Shown here: positions 1-8,199 of the stretch, one piece after another
How the letters are laid out: the number at the start of each line of letters is the position of its first letter
Position numbering within the stretch: position 1 is the first letter of the stretch
NCBI GenBank assembly: GCA_902475025.1
Contig: CABRXX010000001.1
Location: forward strand, 56,241-120,240
DNA: 64,000 nucleotides
Reading direction: 5' to 3'
Source of the DNA: Merdiplasma sp905207905
GTDB lineage: Bacteria > Bacillota > Clostridia > Lachnospirales > Lachnospiraceae
Notes under the pieces: generated by a model
Seen by the model: only the letters and a program-made list of their open reading frames with translations
What the model was told of the DNA's origin: nothing
Databases searched by the model: none
Made by a program: the position numbers and the translations under genes

Positions 1-328
1 GGAAGTTAAAGGGAACAGCCAATGCTCCGGTTTTTAAGACGCCAAAATAAATGGGCAGCCATTCCAGACAGTTCATCAGCAGGATGCCCACTTTATCTCC
101 TTTTTTTACCCCTCTGGCCAGAAGCATATTGGCAAAGCGGTTGGCTTTTTCGTTAAATACATTCCAGGTGATCTCCCTGCGATAGTAGGAGGGAGAACTG
201 GATTCAATGAGTTCGTACTCCTTCCAGGTGATCCGGCGATTTTCTTTCATTTCCGGATTGATCTCCACTAAACAAGTTTCATTCCCGTAGAGCAGGCAGT
301 TTCGCTCCAATATGTCAGTAATCGGCAT
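1..328 (-). CDS. AMP-dependent acyl-CoA synthetase/ligase, N-terminal part (runs off the window)
   Basis: Only the first 109 codons are present; the gene continues beyond base 1. The translation begins MPITDILERN and includes a segment reading REITWNVFNEKANRFANML and later GDKVGILLMN. Both are typical of the N-terminal domain of class I adenylate-forming acyl-CoA ligases, which activate a carboxylic acid to an acyl-adenylate and then to the CoA thioester. The ATP-binding and catalytic motifs lie outside the window, so the substrate cannot be inferred. The ATG at 328 is preceded by an AAGGGGAA ribosome binding site. The gene points away from the ior operon, and an inverted repeat in its upstream region may be an operator. 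Confidence 0.85.
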   Translation of the reverse strand, partial: MPITDILERNCLLYGNETCLVEINPEMKENRRITWKEYELIESSSPSYYRREITWNVFNEKANRFANMLLARGVKKGDKVGILLMNCLEWLPIYFGVLKTGALAVPFNF

Positions 329-384
329 GACGTTTCCCCTTACTTATTATTAAAAAATTATTAAGAAAGATAGGTGTGTCTAGT

Positions 385-417
385 ACAACGAATAGAAAGG
401 AACGTATGATTCGTTGT
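385..417. promoter_or_regulatory. 9-bp inverted repeat, possible operator
   Basis: ACAACGAAT at 385-393 and ATTCGTTGT at 409-417 form perfect arms around a 15-bp spacer. The site lies about 60-90 bp upstream of the acyl-CoA ligase start. The spacing suits a dimeric regulator, but none is identified. The rest of 329-673 shows no convincing gene. Confidence 0.4.
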
Positions 418-673
418 GTTAGTGTAAAGCAAAAAATTTAATGCTTTTTCTCTTTCTAGTGTTAAAGTGAATTATAGCCCATTTACGGGGGGATGTCAAG
501 ATAAACACAGGCAGGTACGCTCCCAAATTTGGCGCAGATATGTTCCAGAGTATGGCTGCAAAGTCTGGGCTCGATTCTGTTACAAAATTTGAGAGTACAG
601 CAGGCTGCAAAGAATATCTCAGAAGATCAGTCAGGAATACCGTGTAAAAAGCAGAAAAAATTTAATTGTTTAA

Positions 674-702
674 TTGCTTAAAGTACAAAAGTGTGCTAAA
701 AT
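674..702 (+). promoter_or_regulatory. Sigma-A-like promoter of the ior operon
   Basis: TTGCTT (674-679) and TAAAAT (697-702) are separated by 17 bp. This leaves a leader of about 125 nt before the TrpR-like gene. Confidence 0.5.
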
Positions 703-796
703 AATATTAGTTTGCTGCCATTCATAAGAAAAACAGTGTTGACAAAATAGTGGTATGACAGAGGAATGGGAATGATAAGGATTTGCAGAATTGTTT

Positions 797-816
797 TACC
801 GGATACAGAACCGGTA
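797..816. promoter_or_regulatory. Perfect 6-bp inverted repeat next to the RBS of the TrpR-like gene
   Basis: TACCGG (797-802) and CCGGTA (811-816) flank an 8-bp spacer and abut the AGGAGGAAGG ribosome binding site. It could be an autoregulatory operator or an RNA hairpin that controls initiation. That role is inferred from position only. Confidence 0.4.
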
Positions 817-833
817 GGAGGAAGGGGTGTCTT

Positions 834-1133
834 ATGTCAAAAGCAATGGAGCAGAATTATTGTGCAGAAATGTACGAAAGTATTCTGAAACTGGAAAATG
901 TGGAGCAGTGCAGGAGATTTTTCCTGGATCTGTGCAGTCCGGCGGAGCTGGCGGCCATGGAGCAGCGCTATATGGTAGCCAAGATGCTGTATGAAGGAAA
1001 GGTGTATACGGAGATTGGCAGTGAAATTCACGCCAGCAGCGCCACCATCAGCCGGGTAAAGCGGATGCTTACCAGCGGGGAGGATGGCCTGAGAGAGATT
1101 TTTGATAAAGAGAGAAAGGAGAACGGAGTATGA
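834..1133 (+). CDS. YerC/YecD family TrpR-related transcriptional regulator
   Basis: This 99-residue protein resembles the YerC/YecD group of Trp-repressor-like DNA-binding proteins in length and pattern. The segment PAELAAMEQRYMVAKML precedes a helix-turn-helix at about residues 57-80 (YTEIGSEIHASSATISRVKR). The start at 834 was chosen over 783 because AGGAGGAAGG lies just upstream and the protein then has family length. Its stop overlaps the iorA start (ATGA at 1130-1133), so the two are translationally coupled. Family members are known or presumed repressors. Here the context suggests control of aromatic 2-oxoacid metabolism in response to tryptophan or a related ligand, which is an inference. 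Confidence 0.85.
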   Translation: MSKAMEQNYCAEMYESILKLENVEQCRRFFLDLCSPAELAAMEQRYMVAKMLYEGKVYTEIGSEIHASSATISRVKRMLTSGEDGLREIFDKERKENGV

Positions 1134-2857
1134 AACAGCTGATGTTGGGAAATGCGGCCGTGGCCAGAGGACTTTACGAGGCAGGCTGCAGTGTGGTTTC
1201 CAGTTATCCGGGCACACCCAGCACGGAGATTACAGAGGAGATCGCAAAATATGAAGAGGTGTACTGCGAGTGGGCGCCCAATGAAAAAGTGGCTATGGAA
1301 GTGGCTTTTGGCGCAGCGCTTGCGGGAAAGAGAAGTTTTTGCGGAATGAAGCATGTGGGGCTGAACGTGGCGGCAGATCCGCTGTTTACCATTTCTTACA
1401 TAGGAGTGAACGGAGGAATGGTGATCGGAGTAGCAGATGATGCAGGGATGCATTCTTCTCAGAATGAGCAGGATTCCCGTCATTATGCCAAGGCTTCCAA
1501 GGTGCCTATGCTGGAGCCCGCGGATTCGTCGGAGGCTCTGGAGTACACCAAGCTGGCGTTTGAACTGTCTGAACAATTTGATACTCCGGTATTTATTAAA
1601 ATGTGCACCAGGATCTCCCATTCTCAGAGTATTGTGGAGACAGGAGAGCGGAGCTTGCCTCCGGTGCGGCCCTATGAAAAAAACATAGGAAAAAATGTGA
1701 TGATGCCGGCCAATGCAAGGAAAAAACATCCCATTGTGGAGCAGCGGATGAGAGATCTGGCAGAGTATGCGGAGACTTCACCTTTAAATAGGGTGGAACT
1801 GAATGGAACCAAGCTTGGCATCATTACGTCCTCCACCTCTTATCAGTATGTGAAAGAGGTTTACGGGGAGGAAGTGAGCATTCTGAAGTTGGGAATGGTA
1901 TGGCCGCTTCCGGAAAAGTTGATTCGTTCCTTTGCAGAGAGGATGGAGAAGGTGCTGGTGGTGGAAGAGCTGGATCCCTTTATTGAGGAGTTTTGCTGCA
2001 ATCTGGGTCTGGAAGTATCTGGAAAGGATCTGCTGCCTCTGGAGGGAGAGTTCTCTCAGAATTTTCTGGCCAAGCGTCTGGGAAGGAGGGCGCCGGAAGG
2101 ACTTGAGCTGGAAGAAGCTATGCCGGTGCGGCCTCCTGTGATGTGCGCAGGATGTCCTCACAGAGGTTTGTTTTATACACTGGCAAAAAATAAATGTGTG
2201 GTGCTGGGAGATATCGGCTGTTACACTCTGGGAGCGGCAGCGCCCCTGAATGCCATGGAGATGAACGCCTGCATGGGAGCCTCCATCAGCTCCATCCATG
2301 GATTTAACAAGGCTTTGGGAGAGGAGAGTGAGAAACGCACGGTGGCAGTGATCGGCGATTCCACCTTTATGCATTCCGGCATGACGGGATTGGCCAATGT
2401 GGCTTACAACCAGAGCAATTCCACGATTATTATTGCAGACAATTCGATTACCGGAATGACGGGACATCAGCAGAATCCCACCACCGGATACAATATCAAG
2501 GGAGATCCGGCGGGAAAGATTGATCTTGAGGCGCTGTGCAAGGCTATGGGATTCCATCGTGTGCGGGTGGTAGATCCCTATGATCTGGCCCAGATGGATC
2601 AGGTACTGAAGGAGGAACTGGAAGCGCCGGAGCCTTCTGTGATTATCAGCCGCCGTCCCTGCGCTTTATTAAAGTATGTGAAAGCGAAACCGGCTCTGAA
2701 GGCGGATCCGGAAAAATGCCGGGGCTGCAAGAAATGCATGAAGCTGGGCTGTCCGGCCATCAGTATGAAAAATAAAAAGGCTGCCATTGATCCCACCCTC
2801 TGTGTAGGCTGCGGAGTCTGTCAGCAGCTCTGTGCATTTGACGCACTGGAAGCGTAA
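1130..2857 (+). CDS. iorA: Indolepyruvate:ferredoxin oxidoreductase alpha subunit
   Basis: The 575-residue protein matches IorA in size and layout. An N-terminal pyruvate-oxidoreductase domain contains GVADDAGMHSSQNEQD. A thiamine-diphosphate-binding domain starts near residue 337 (MCAGCPHRG, then GDIGCYTLG near 360 and GDSTFMHSG near 408). A C-terminal ferredoxin domain (residues about 529-570) has two Cys-rich clusters, CRGCKKCMKLGCP and CVGCGVCQQLC. IorA with IorB oxidatively decarboxylates aryl 2-oxoacids such as indolepyruvate to aryl-acetyl-CoA, reducing ferredoxin. It overlaps the upstream regulator by 4 bp, and iorB, paaK and an ACT-domain gene follow, forming one cytosolic aromatic amino acid fermentation unit. 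Confidence 0.95.
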   Translation: MKQLMLGNAAVARGLYEAGCSVVSSYPGTPSTEITEEIAKYEEVYCEWAPNEKVAMEVAFGAALAGKRSFCGMKHVGLNVAADPLFTISYIGVNGGMVIGVADDAGMHSSQNEQDSRHYAKASKVPMLEPADSSEALEYTKLAFELSEQFDTPVFIKMCTRISHSQSIVETGERSLPPVRPYEKNIGKNVMMPANARKKHPIVEQRMRDLAEYAETSPLNRVELNGTKLGIITSSTSYQYVKEVYGEEVSILKLGMVWPLPEKLIRSFAERMEKVLVVEELDPFIEEFCCNLGLEVSGKDLLPLEGEFSQNFLAKRLGRRAPEGLELEEAMPVRPPVMCAGCPHRGLFYTLAKNKCVVLGDIGCYTLGAAAPLNAMEMNACMGASISSIHGFNKALGEESEKRTVAVIGDSTFMHSGMTGLANVAYNQSNSTIIIADNSITGMTGHQQNPTTGYNIKGDPAGKIDLEALCKAMGFHRVRVVDPYDLAQMDQVLKEELEAPEPSVIISRRPCALLKYVKAKPALKADPEKCRGCKKCMKLGCPAISMKNKKAAIDPTLCVGCGVCQQLCAFDALEA

Positions 2858-2867
2858 GGGGGATAGG

Positions 2868-3443
2868 ATGATGACAAAGAATATTATGATCGTAGGCGTT
2901 GGAGGACAGGGCTCTTTGCTGGCGAGCAAAATGCTGGGAAGACTGCTTTTGTCCCAGGGATATGACGTAAAGGTATCCGAGGTTCATGGCATGAGTCAGA
3001 GAGGCGGAAGCGTTGTGACCTATGTGCGGTATGGAGATAAGGTTTATTCGCCGGTGATTGATAAAGGGGAGGCAGACTTTATTATTTCCTTTGAAAAGCT
3101 GGAGGCAGCCAGATGGATCTCTTACCTGAAGAAGGACGGGAAGATTATCCTGTCCACTCAGGAGATTGATCCGATGCCCGTTATCATTGGAGCTGCCCAG
3201 TATCCGGAGAAGCTGGTGGAAAAGATGCAGGAGGCGGGAGCGGATGTAGACGCCATTGACGCCCTGTCCCTAGCCATGGAGGCCGGTTCTCCCAAGGCGG
3301 TGAATCTGGTGCTTATGGGACGGCTGTCCAAATATTTTGATGCGCCTGTGGAGGCGTGGATGAAAGCATTAGAGGAATGTGTGCCGCCCAAATTCCTGGA
3401 GATGAATAAGAAGGCGTTTGCTCTGGGACGGCAGGAGCAGTAG
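2868..3443 (+). CDS. iorB: Indolepyruvate:ferredoxin oxidoreductase beta subunit
   Basis: This 191-residue protein opens with a glycine-rich motif, IMIVGVGGQGSLLASKMLG, characteristic of the gamma/beta subunit of 2-oxoacid:ferredoxin oxidoreductases. SEVHGMSQRGGSV, a strongly conserved stretch of the family, follows. Two adjacent ATG codons (2868 and 2871) sit behind AAGGGGG; the upstream one is used here, and the choice changes only one residue. An in-frame ATG at 2832 lies inside iorA and lacks a good ribosome binding site. The gene lies 10 bp after iorA, as expected for a two-subunit enzyme. Confidence 0.93.
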   Translation: MMTKNIMIVGVGGQGSLLASKMLGRLLLSQGYDVKVSEVHGMSQRGGSVVTYVRYGDKVYSPVIDKGEADFIISFEKLEAARWISYLKKDGKIILSTQEIDPMPVIIGAAQYPEKLVEKMQEAGADVDAIDALSLAMEAGSPKAVNLVLMGRLSKYFDAPVEAWMKALEECVPPKFLEMNKKAFALGRQEQ

Positions 3444-3540
3444 AGGAACAAAACTGCAAATATTTTTCCTGAAAATCCGGGAGCAGGCAGGTTTCAAACC
3501 GGGGAATGAGCAGGAGGTTTGTTTTATGAGGAGGGAAATT

Positions 3541-4848
3541 ATGGAAAAGCACTATTATCAGCCGGAGATTGAGACCATGCCGGTGGAGAAGATCAAGGAG
3601 CATCAGAGCCAGTGTCTGGTGAAACAGGTTCGCCATGTGTGGGACAATGTTCCCTATTATCGAAAAAAGATGGAGGCGGCAGGGGTAAGGCCGGAGGACA
3701 TCCATGGGATCGAGGATTTGCACAAACTGCCTTTTGTCACCAAGGACGATCTGAGGGAGGCGTATCCTTATGGTTTGCTGGCAAAACCGCTGGAAGACTG
3801 TGTGCGGATTCAGTCCACCAGCGGCACTACGGGTCGCAGAGTGGTGGCTTTTTATACACAGCACGACCTGGATCTGTGGGAGGACTGCTGTGCCAGAGCC
3901 ATTGTTGCAGCAGGAGGCTCCAGGGAGGATGTGGTTCATGTCAGCTATGGTTACGGACTTTTTACCGGAGGTCCGGGTTTAAACGGAGGCTCTCACAAGG
4001 TGGGATGCCTTACCATTCCCATGTCCTCCGGGAACACGGAGCGGCAGATCCAATTTATGGCAGATCTGGGGTCAACGATTCTTTGCTGTACGCCTTCCTA
4101 CGCAGCCTATCTGGGAGAGACGATTGCAGAAAAGGGAATGCAAAATCAGATCAGGCTGAAAGCGGGCATCTTCGGGGCAGAGGCCTGGACGGAGGAGATG
4201 CGCCGGGATATCGAAGAAAAGCTGGGTATTAAGGCTTACGATATTTATGGGCTTACAGAGATCAGCGGTCCCGGAGTGGCTTTTGAGTGTGAAGAGCAGA
4301 ATGGAATGCACATCAATGAGGATCATTTCATTGCGGAGATCATTGATCCCAAAACTGGAGAAGTGCTTCCGGAGGGAGAGAAAGGAGAACTGGTATTTAC
4401 CAGTATCACCAAAGAGGCCTTTCCGCTTTTGCGCTATCGTACCAAGGATCTGTGCGTCCTCAGCAGAAAGCCCTGTTCCTGCGGCAGAACTCATATTCGT
4501 ATGCATAAACCCATGGGCAGAAGCGATGATATGCTGATCATTCGGGGCGTGAATGTATTCCCGTCTCAGATTGAAACGGTACTTTTGAATGCCGGCATGA
4601 CGCCGAATTATCAGATCGTTGTGGATCGGAAAAATAATACAGATACCTTTGATATCAATGTAGAAATGTCCCAGGAGATGTTCTCGGATAATATGGCAGA
4701 AGTGTCCAACCGAGAGAAAGAACTGGTGGCTGCCCTGAAAGCAATGCTGGGGATTCAGGCGAAGGTGCATCTGGTGGCGCCCAAGTCCATTACCAGAAGC
4801 GAGGGCAAGGCAGTGCGTGTGATAGATAAGCGGAAACTGTATGAATAG
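3541..4848 (+). CDS. paaK: Phenylacetate-CoA ligase family enzyme
   Basis: The 435-residue product starts MEKHYYQPEIETMPVEKI, aligning with the conserved N-terminus of PaaK enzymes. The ATP-binding loop STSGTTGRR is at about residues 92-100, YDIYGLTEISG lies near 233, and GRSDDMLIIRGVNVFPSQIE opens the C-terminal domain. PaaK converts aryl-acetates and ATP to aryl-acetyl-CoA. Beside iorAB it could interconvert indoleacetyl- or phenylacetyl-CoA and the free acid; direction is inference. Two starts are possible: 3526 behind AGGAGG and 3541 behind GGAGGG. The latter is preferred because it matches family length. Confidence 0.9.
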   Translation: MEKHYYQPEIETMPVEKIKEHQSQCLVKQVRHVWDNVPYYRKKMEAAGVRPEDIHGIEDLHKLPFVTKDDLREAYPYGLLAKPLEDCVRIQSTSGTTGRRVVAFYTQHDLDLWEDCCARAIVAAGGSREDVVHVSYGYGLFTGGPGLNGGSHKVGCLTIPMSSGNTERQIQFMADLGSTILCCTPSYAAYLGETIAEKGMQNQIRLKAGIFGAEAWTEEMRRDIEEKLGIKAYDIYGLTEISGPGVAFECEEQNGMHINEDHFIAEIIDPKTGEVLPEGEKGELVFTSITKEAFPLLRYRTKDLCVLSRKPCSCGRTHIRMHKPMGRSDDMLIIRGVNVFPSQIETVLLNAGMTPNYQIVVDRKNNTDTFDINVEMSQEMFSDNMAEVSNREKELVAALKAMLGIQAKVHLVAPKSITRSEGKAVRVIDKRKLYE

Positions 4849-4862
4849 ATAGGGGGATTTTT

Positions 4863-5294
4863 ATGTCAGTGAAGCAGATTTCAGTATTTATTGAAAATAA
4901 AAGCGGAGGCCTGGCGGCCATCACCGATGAACTGGCTGCAGAGGGAATCAATCTGCGAGCCTTATCCATGGCGGACAACGCGGATTTCGGCATCCTCCGC
5001 TTAATCGTGGATGATGTGTTTAAGGCGGGGAATGTGCTAAAGGATCATGGCCATGTGTATACCATCACCGATGTGATCGCTGTGGCTGCAGAAGATCAGC
5101 CGGGCAGTGTGGCGAAGATCATATCTATTCTGGCAAAGGAGAATATCAGTCTGGATTACACCTACGCATTTTTCCAGAAAAAGGCAGGTCTTGCCTGCAT
5201 GATTATCCGGGTGGCGGATATGGCCAAGGCAGTAAAACTGCTGGGAAAGAACGGCATCCGTACCCTGTCAGAAGAAGAGCTGACAATGGTGTAG
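4863..5294 (+). CDS. Tandem ACT-domain protein
   Basis: The 143-residue protein consists of two ACT-type segments. The first begins KQISVFIENKSGGLAAITDEL and the second is near ITDVIAVAAEDQPGSVAKII. ACT domains bind small ligands, commonly amino acids, and regulate enzymes. Genes of this type often follow paaK/ior genes in Clostridia and archaea. No catalytic domain is present, so it is probably an amino-acid-sensing accessory protein of the operon. It lies 14 bp after paaK and a terminator follows it. Confidence 0.85.
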   Translation: MSVKQISVFIENKSGGLAAITDELAAEGINLRALSMADNADFGILRLIVDDVFKAGNVLKDHGHVYTITDVIAVAAEDQPGSVAKIISILAKENISLDYTYAFFQKKAGLACMIIRVADMAKAVKLLGKNGIRTLSEEELTMV

Positions 5295-5373
5295 AGACAG
5301 GCGGTATGTGAGAAACCTGAACAGGGAGGAAGCAAAAGGGAAACCAGACGGTCTGGAGAGAAGGAATGTTAGG

Positions 5374-5429
5374 AAAGCCAGTGTAACAGAGGAATGAGTG
5401 ACCTGTGTTACACCGGCTTTTGTGTTTTT
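5374..5429 (+). terminator. Rho-independent terminator of the ior operon
   Basis: AAAGCCAGTGTAACAGAGG (5374-5392) pairs with CCTGTGTTACACCGGCTTTT (5402-5421) with two or three mismatches. A T-rich run follows. Confidence 0.75.
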
Positions 5430-5468
5430 CAGTGCCAGCAGACGATACTTGCGTCCACAGCTTCCGTT

Positions 5469-5990
5469 TTAGGTTCGTACACCCTCCAGTCTTAGCAGCC
5501 AGTCTTTGCGCTCCAGCCCTCCGGCGTAGCCGGTAAGGCTGCCGTTGGCGCCCACCACCCGGTGGCAGGGAACGATCAGAGAGATGGGGTTATGTCCCAC
5601 TGCCTGCCCCACTGCCTGGGCCGAGAAGTGGGGCAGCCCTTTTTCTTTTGCCACAAGGGCGGCAATTTCTCCGTAGGTCCTTGTCTGGCCGTAGGGGATC
5701 TTGGTCAAAAGCTGCCAGATGCTCTGGCGAAAGGCGGTGCCTCTTAGATTTAGAGGGGGCGTAAAATCCGGATGAAGGCCGTTAAAATACAGATGTAGCC
5801 ATTGCTTTGTCTGGTCAAACACAGGCAGAGCTTTTTCGATGGGATTTTCCGTTCCAGAGAGGGAGGAAGCAAAATATTTCTGTTTCTCAAACCAAAGTCC
5901 CGTAAGATGCTGGCCGTCGCTGGCCAGGGTGATGGTTCCCAGCGGAGAAGGGCAGTGAGTGATATAATCCGCAGTATTGATCTGATCCAT
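5469..5990 (-). CDS. ogt: Methylated-DNA--[protein]-cysteine S-methyltransferase
   Basis: This 173-residue protein has the full two-part architecture of O6-alkylguanine-DNA alkyltransferases: an N-terminal RNase-H-like part and a C-terminal helix-turn-helix domain. The active-site motif IVPCHRVVG places the acceptor cysteine at residue 142, followed by the conserved GYAGGLERKDWLL. It repairs O6-methylguanine by irreversibly transferring the alkyl group to that cysteine. AGGAGAAC precedes the ATG at 5990. It lies downstream of, and probably in one transcript with, a shorter alkyltransferase-domain gene. Confidence 0.95.
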   Translation of the reverse strand: MDQINTADYITHCPSPLGTITLASDGQHLTGLWFEKQKYFASSLSGTENPIEKALPVFDQTKQWLHLYFNGLHPDFTPPLNLRGTAFRQSIWQLLTKIPYGQTRTYGEIAALVAKEKGLPHFSAQAVGQAVGHNPISLIVPCHRVVGANGSLTGYAGGLERKDWLLRLEGVRT

Positions 5991-6040
5991 GTTATGTGTT
6001 CTCCTACTTCTTTCTGGAAGGCGACGCTTTCTGGAACGTT

Positions 6041-6070
6041 CTTATTTGGAGCATCCTTATTTGGAGCGTC
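6041..6070. repeat. 15-bp imperfect tandem duplication
   Basis: CTTATTTGGAGCATC (6041-6055) is followed directly by CTTATTTGGAGCGTC (6056-6070). It lies in the spacer between the two alkyltransferase genes. Confidence 0.6.
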
Positions 6071-6086
6071 CCTTCTCTTCGCCAGC

Positions 6087-6404
6087 TTATTCTTCCTCCC
6101 AATTCCAGCGGCAGACATTCATATTTACGCAGCCGTTGGCCTTAAAAGAAACACCCTCCTCCAAAAGCCGGAGCCGTTGTTCAGGAAAGTGGGGAGCCAG
6201 CCGCCCGGCGCTGTTTACCACTCGGTGGCAGGGGTAGGCTCCGTAGTGTTCTGCCATGCTCAGAACCCTGCCTACCAGGCGGGAATTTTTTTCCCTGCCG
6301 ATAAGCGCGGCGATCTGTCCGTAGGAAGCCACCTTCCCGGCAGGGATTTCTTCTACTACAGATAAGATTTCATAGATAAGACGCTCATTCAGGGTAGGTG
6401 TCAT
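6087..6404 (-). CDS. MGMT-family protein (DNA-binding/active-site domain only)
   Basis: The 105-residue product corresponds to only the C-terminal domain of alkyltransferases: PAGKVASYGQIAALIG, then YPCHRVVNSAGRLAP with cysteine 59. True alkyltransferase-like (ATL) proteins have tryptophan in place of this cysteine, so this is not a classic ATL. It may be an active short alkyltransferase or a lesion-recognition protein. The ATG at 6404 has an AGGAGG site upstream. The gene precedes ogt by 96 bp on the same strand, which suggests joint expression in alkylation repair. Confidence 0.88.
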   Translation of the reverse strand: MTPTLNERLIYEILSVVEEIPAGKVASYGQIAALIGREKNSRLVGRVLSMAEHYGAYPCHRVVNSAGRLAPHFPEQRLRLLEEGVSFKANGCVNMNVCRWNWEEE

Positions 6405-6599
6405 GATTGCAGCCTCCTGTTTTGCTGACGTTTTTCGTTTGCCGGCAATTTTTGCTCATGCTTCTGTTGCCTTTTTATTGTATATGGCTTCCATCCATAC
6501 GGCAAGTAGAAAAATTTTTTGTCGGTCCGTTATCCAGTGGTTTGTCTGGAAACAATTTCCATGGATAGCAGGGAGAAACAGGTAATCTTAAGATTTCAT

Positions 6600-6628
6600 T
6601 TGACAGCTTTCGGGAATTTGTGTAAGAT
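6600..6628 (+). promoter_or_regulatory. Sigma-A-like promoter of the GGADGPT-tail protein gene
   Basis: TTGACA (6600-6605) and TAAGAT (6623-6628) are separated by 17 bp. The leader is about 120 nt. Nothing else was recognised in 6405-6754. Confidence 0.55.
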
Positions 6629-6754
6629 TTTCTTGATCTCCGAGACAGAAGTTAGGAAGAATTTCGGCTGAAAGTGGGAGGATCAGTCTTGACCGGAAGA
6701 AGGATCTTGGGATTTTTAAACAGGAGAGGCGTTGACAGAGAGGAGACGGAAGCT

Positions 6755-7447
6755 ATGATAATAAAGAAATTTTGTGCAGCAGCAGTGACAACAGCCGTTT
6801 TTTTGACCATACCTATGGCTGCTATGGCTCAGGAGGGACTGGACTCAAAGGTAGAAATGGTGATTCCGGAGAAACATCTGATCCGCAATGAGGAGGGACG
6901 GATTATTGGGATCGATAGGACCAATGAGTCGGAAGGAGCAGAATATCACAGCGTGAGCCTTGAACAGCTGATGGAAACAGAGCAGTGGAAGGAGTATCAG
7001 GCTCTGGGCCTGACCTGGGATGAGAAAGAAGATAAGCTGTATTTTGCTGATATGGAAGTCATATCCATAGATGATACTTATGAAAAGACTACCGCTTTGC
7101 AGTACATCCAGGAAGAGTGGTATGAGGAGGGGGAGGAGCCCAGGATTTCAGTCACTGCGGTGCGGGATTCTGACTATGAGCTCCAGTATTTTGAGTTTTA
7201 TCGCTTGAATCTGAATGAGAATCTGCGCAGGGCTGCAGAGTATGTGGATGAAAGGCTGGAGGAAACGATCATGACAGCGGAGACGGACGAGGCAAAAGAA
7301 CCGGAAGCGGTATTGGAAGGGGAAGAAGAACCAGATGCGGCTTCAAAGACGGATACAGAAGAGCCTTCGGCGATTGTTTCGATAATCGGAGGCGCAGACG
7401 GCCCCACCAGTATTTTTCTGGCGGGGAAGCTTGATGGGGAGGAATAG
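6755..7447 (+). CDS. Secreted protein of unknown function with a sodium-decarboxylase-like GGADGPT tail
   Basis: The 230-residue protein starts MIIKKFCAAAVTTAVFLTIP and has a signal peptide ending near AMAQ (about residue 26). A mostly acidic body follows with no recognised domain, then an acidic low-complexity stretch of about 20 residues. The last 24 residues contain SIIGGADGPTSIFLAGK, which closely resembles the conserved GGADGPT segment of the membrane beta subunit of sodium-translocating decarboxylases (OadB/GcdB). None of the other membrane segments of that family are present. The start at 6755 is supported by AGGAGACGG. Function is unknown; the tail is the only recognisable feature. 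Confidence 0.8.
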   Translation: MIIKKFCAAAVTTAVFLTIPMAAMAQEGLDSKVEMVIPEKHLIRNEEGRIIGIDRTNESEGAEYHSVSLEQLMETEQWKEYQALGLTWDEKEDKLYFADMEVISIDDTYEKTTALQYIQEEWYEEGEEPRISVTAVRDSDYELQYFEFYRLNLNENLRRAAEYVDERLEETIMTAETDEAKEPEAVLEGEEEPDAASKTDTEEPSAIVSIIGGADGPTSIFLAGKLDGEE

Positions 7448-7476
7448 ATCCTTTTTAAGATTTGGGGAAACAGAGC

Positions 7477-7972
7477 TTACTGGTTTTTTGAATGGCAGAA
7501 GGGTTTGACCGTTTTTTCCAGCCTGTGGTAGAGATTGATAAAGATTCCCACTAAGAGGGCAGAAATGACGGTCCTTCCCGTACACCCCGGAATTTTCCGA
7601 ACAGGAGGAAAGAGGCAGTGACTGCCAGGGGGGTCAGGATCGTGTCAAAGAGGATCTCCATGGTTCCATAAGATTTTCCGGTGCATTTGGCCGGGGCTTT
7701 TACGAAAGCGTTGCCGGGAGTCAGGATCAGGTCGGCCTTTACAGCCAGAGTGATTCCAAGAGCCATGACCAGGCAGCCGCCGATGAGGATGAGCAGGGAG
7801 ATTCCATAGCTGGCAGGCTTGAAAGCCTCAAAGGGAGCCATGACCAGGTCAATGAGCAGGCTGAAGCAGATGGTAATAGGGATCTGCAGCAGCTGGACTT
7901 TGGGAAAGGATTTTCCCAGCAGAAGGATCTGACCAAGGAAAAACAGCATATTAAAGAGAAAGGTGAAGTACC
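7477..7972 (-). pseudogene. YczE-like (DUF6198-type) integral membrane protein remnant
   Basis: On the minus strand, a stretch running from FTFLFNMLFFLGQILLLGK through LLQIPITICF to ADLILTPGNAFVKA matches the middle and C-terminal half of YczE-type membrane proteins. The N-terminal half is missing: homology stops near 7970, where a different small gene begins on the other strand. Near 7573 one base appears to be lost. The natural reading GVREG continues into a stop after PSFLPS, whereas the next frame gives TVISALLVGIFINLYHR and ends at 7477, as expected for the family. The truncation plus frameshift argues for a decayed gene. A sequencing error would explain the frameshift but not the missing half. 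Confidence 0.7.
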
Positions 7973-7974
7973 GT

Positions 7975-8199
7975 ATGTGGACAATTTTGTTTAGTATTTT
8001 ATTTTTAATGGTATTTGGAAAACTTCTTGGATTTTCCCTGAGAGCAGCCTGGGGACTTACCAAGGTATTGCTTGTGCTGGTCATTTTGCCGCTGATGCTG
8101 ATCTTTTTGGTGATCAAGGGCTTGCTGGCCATCGCGTTTCCGCTGCTGGCAGTGGTGGGACTGATTACGCTGGTAAAAGAGTTTGGAAAGCTGCGTTAG
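7975..8199 (+). CDS. Small membrane protein of unknown function
   Basis: The 74-residue product, starting MWTILFSILFLMVFGKLLGF, is highly hydrophobic, with about three membrane-spanning segments and a basic end (LVKEFGKLR). The ATG at 7975 is preceded by AAAGGTG at proper spacing. An upstream GTG at 7963 is possible but has no good ribosome binding site. The gene begins exactly where the inverted YczE remnant ends, so it may have replaced that gene's 5' half. No family with known function is recognised. Confidence 0.6.
   Translation: MWTILFSILFLMVFGKLLGFSLRAAWGLTKVLLVLVILPLMLIFLVIKGLLAIAFPLLAVVGLITLVKEFGKLR

Noticed and set aside
6087..6404. Alkyltransferase-like (ATL) protein
   Set aside because: The PCHR active-site cysteine is present, whereas ATL proteins replace it with tryptophan.
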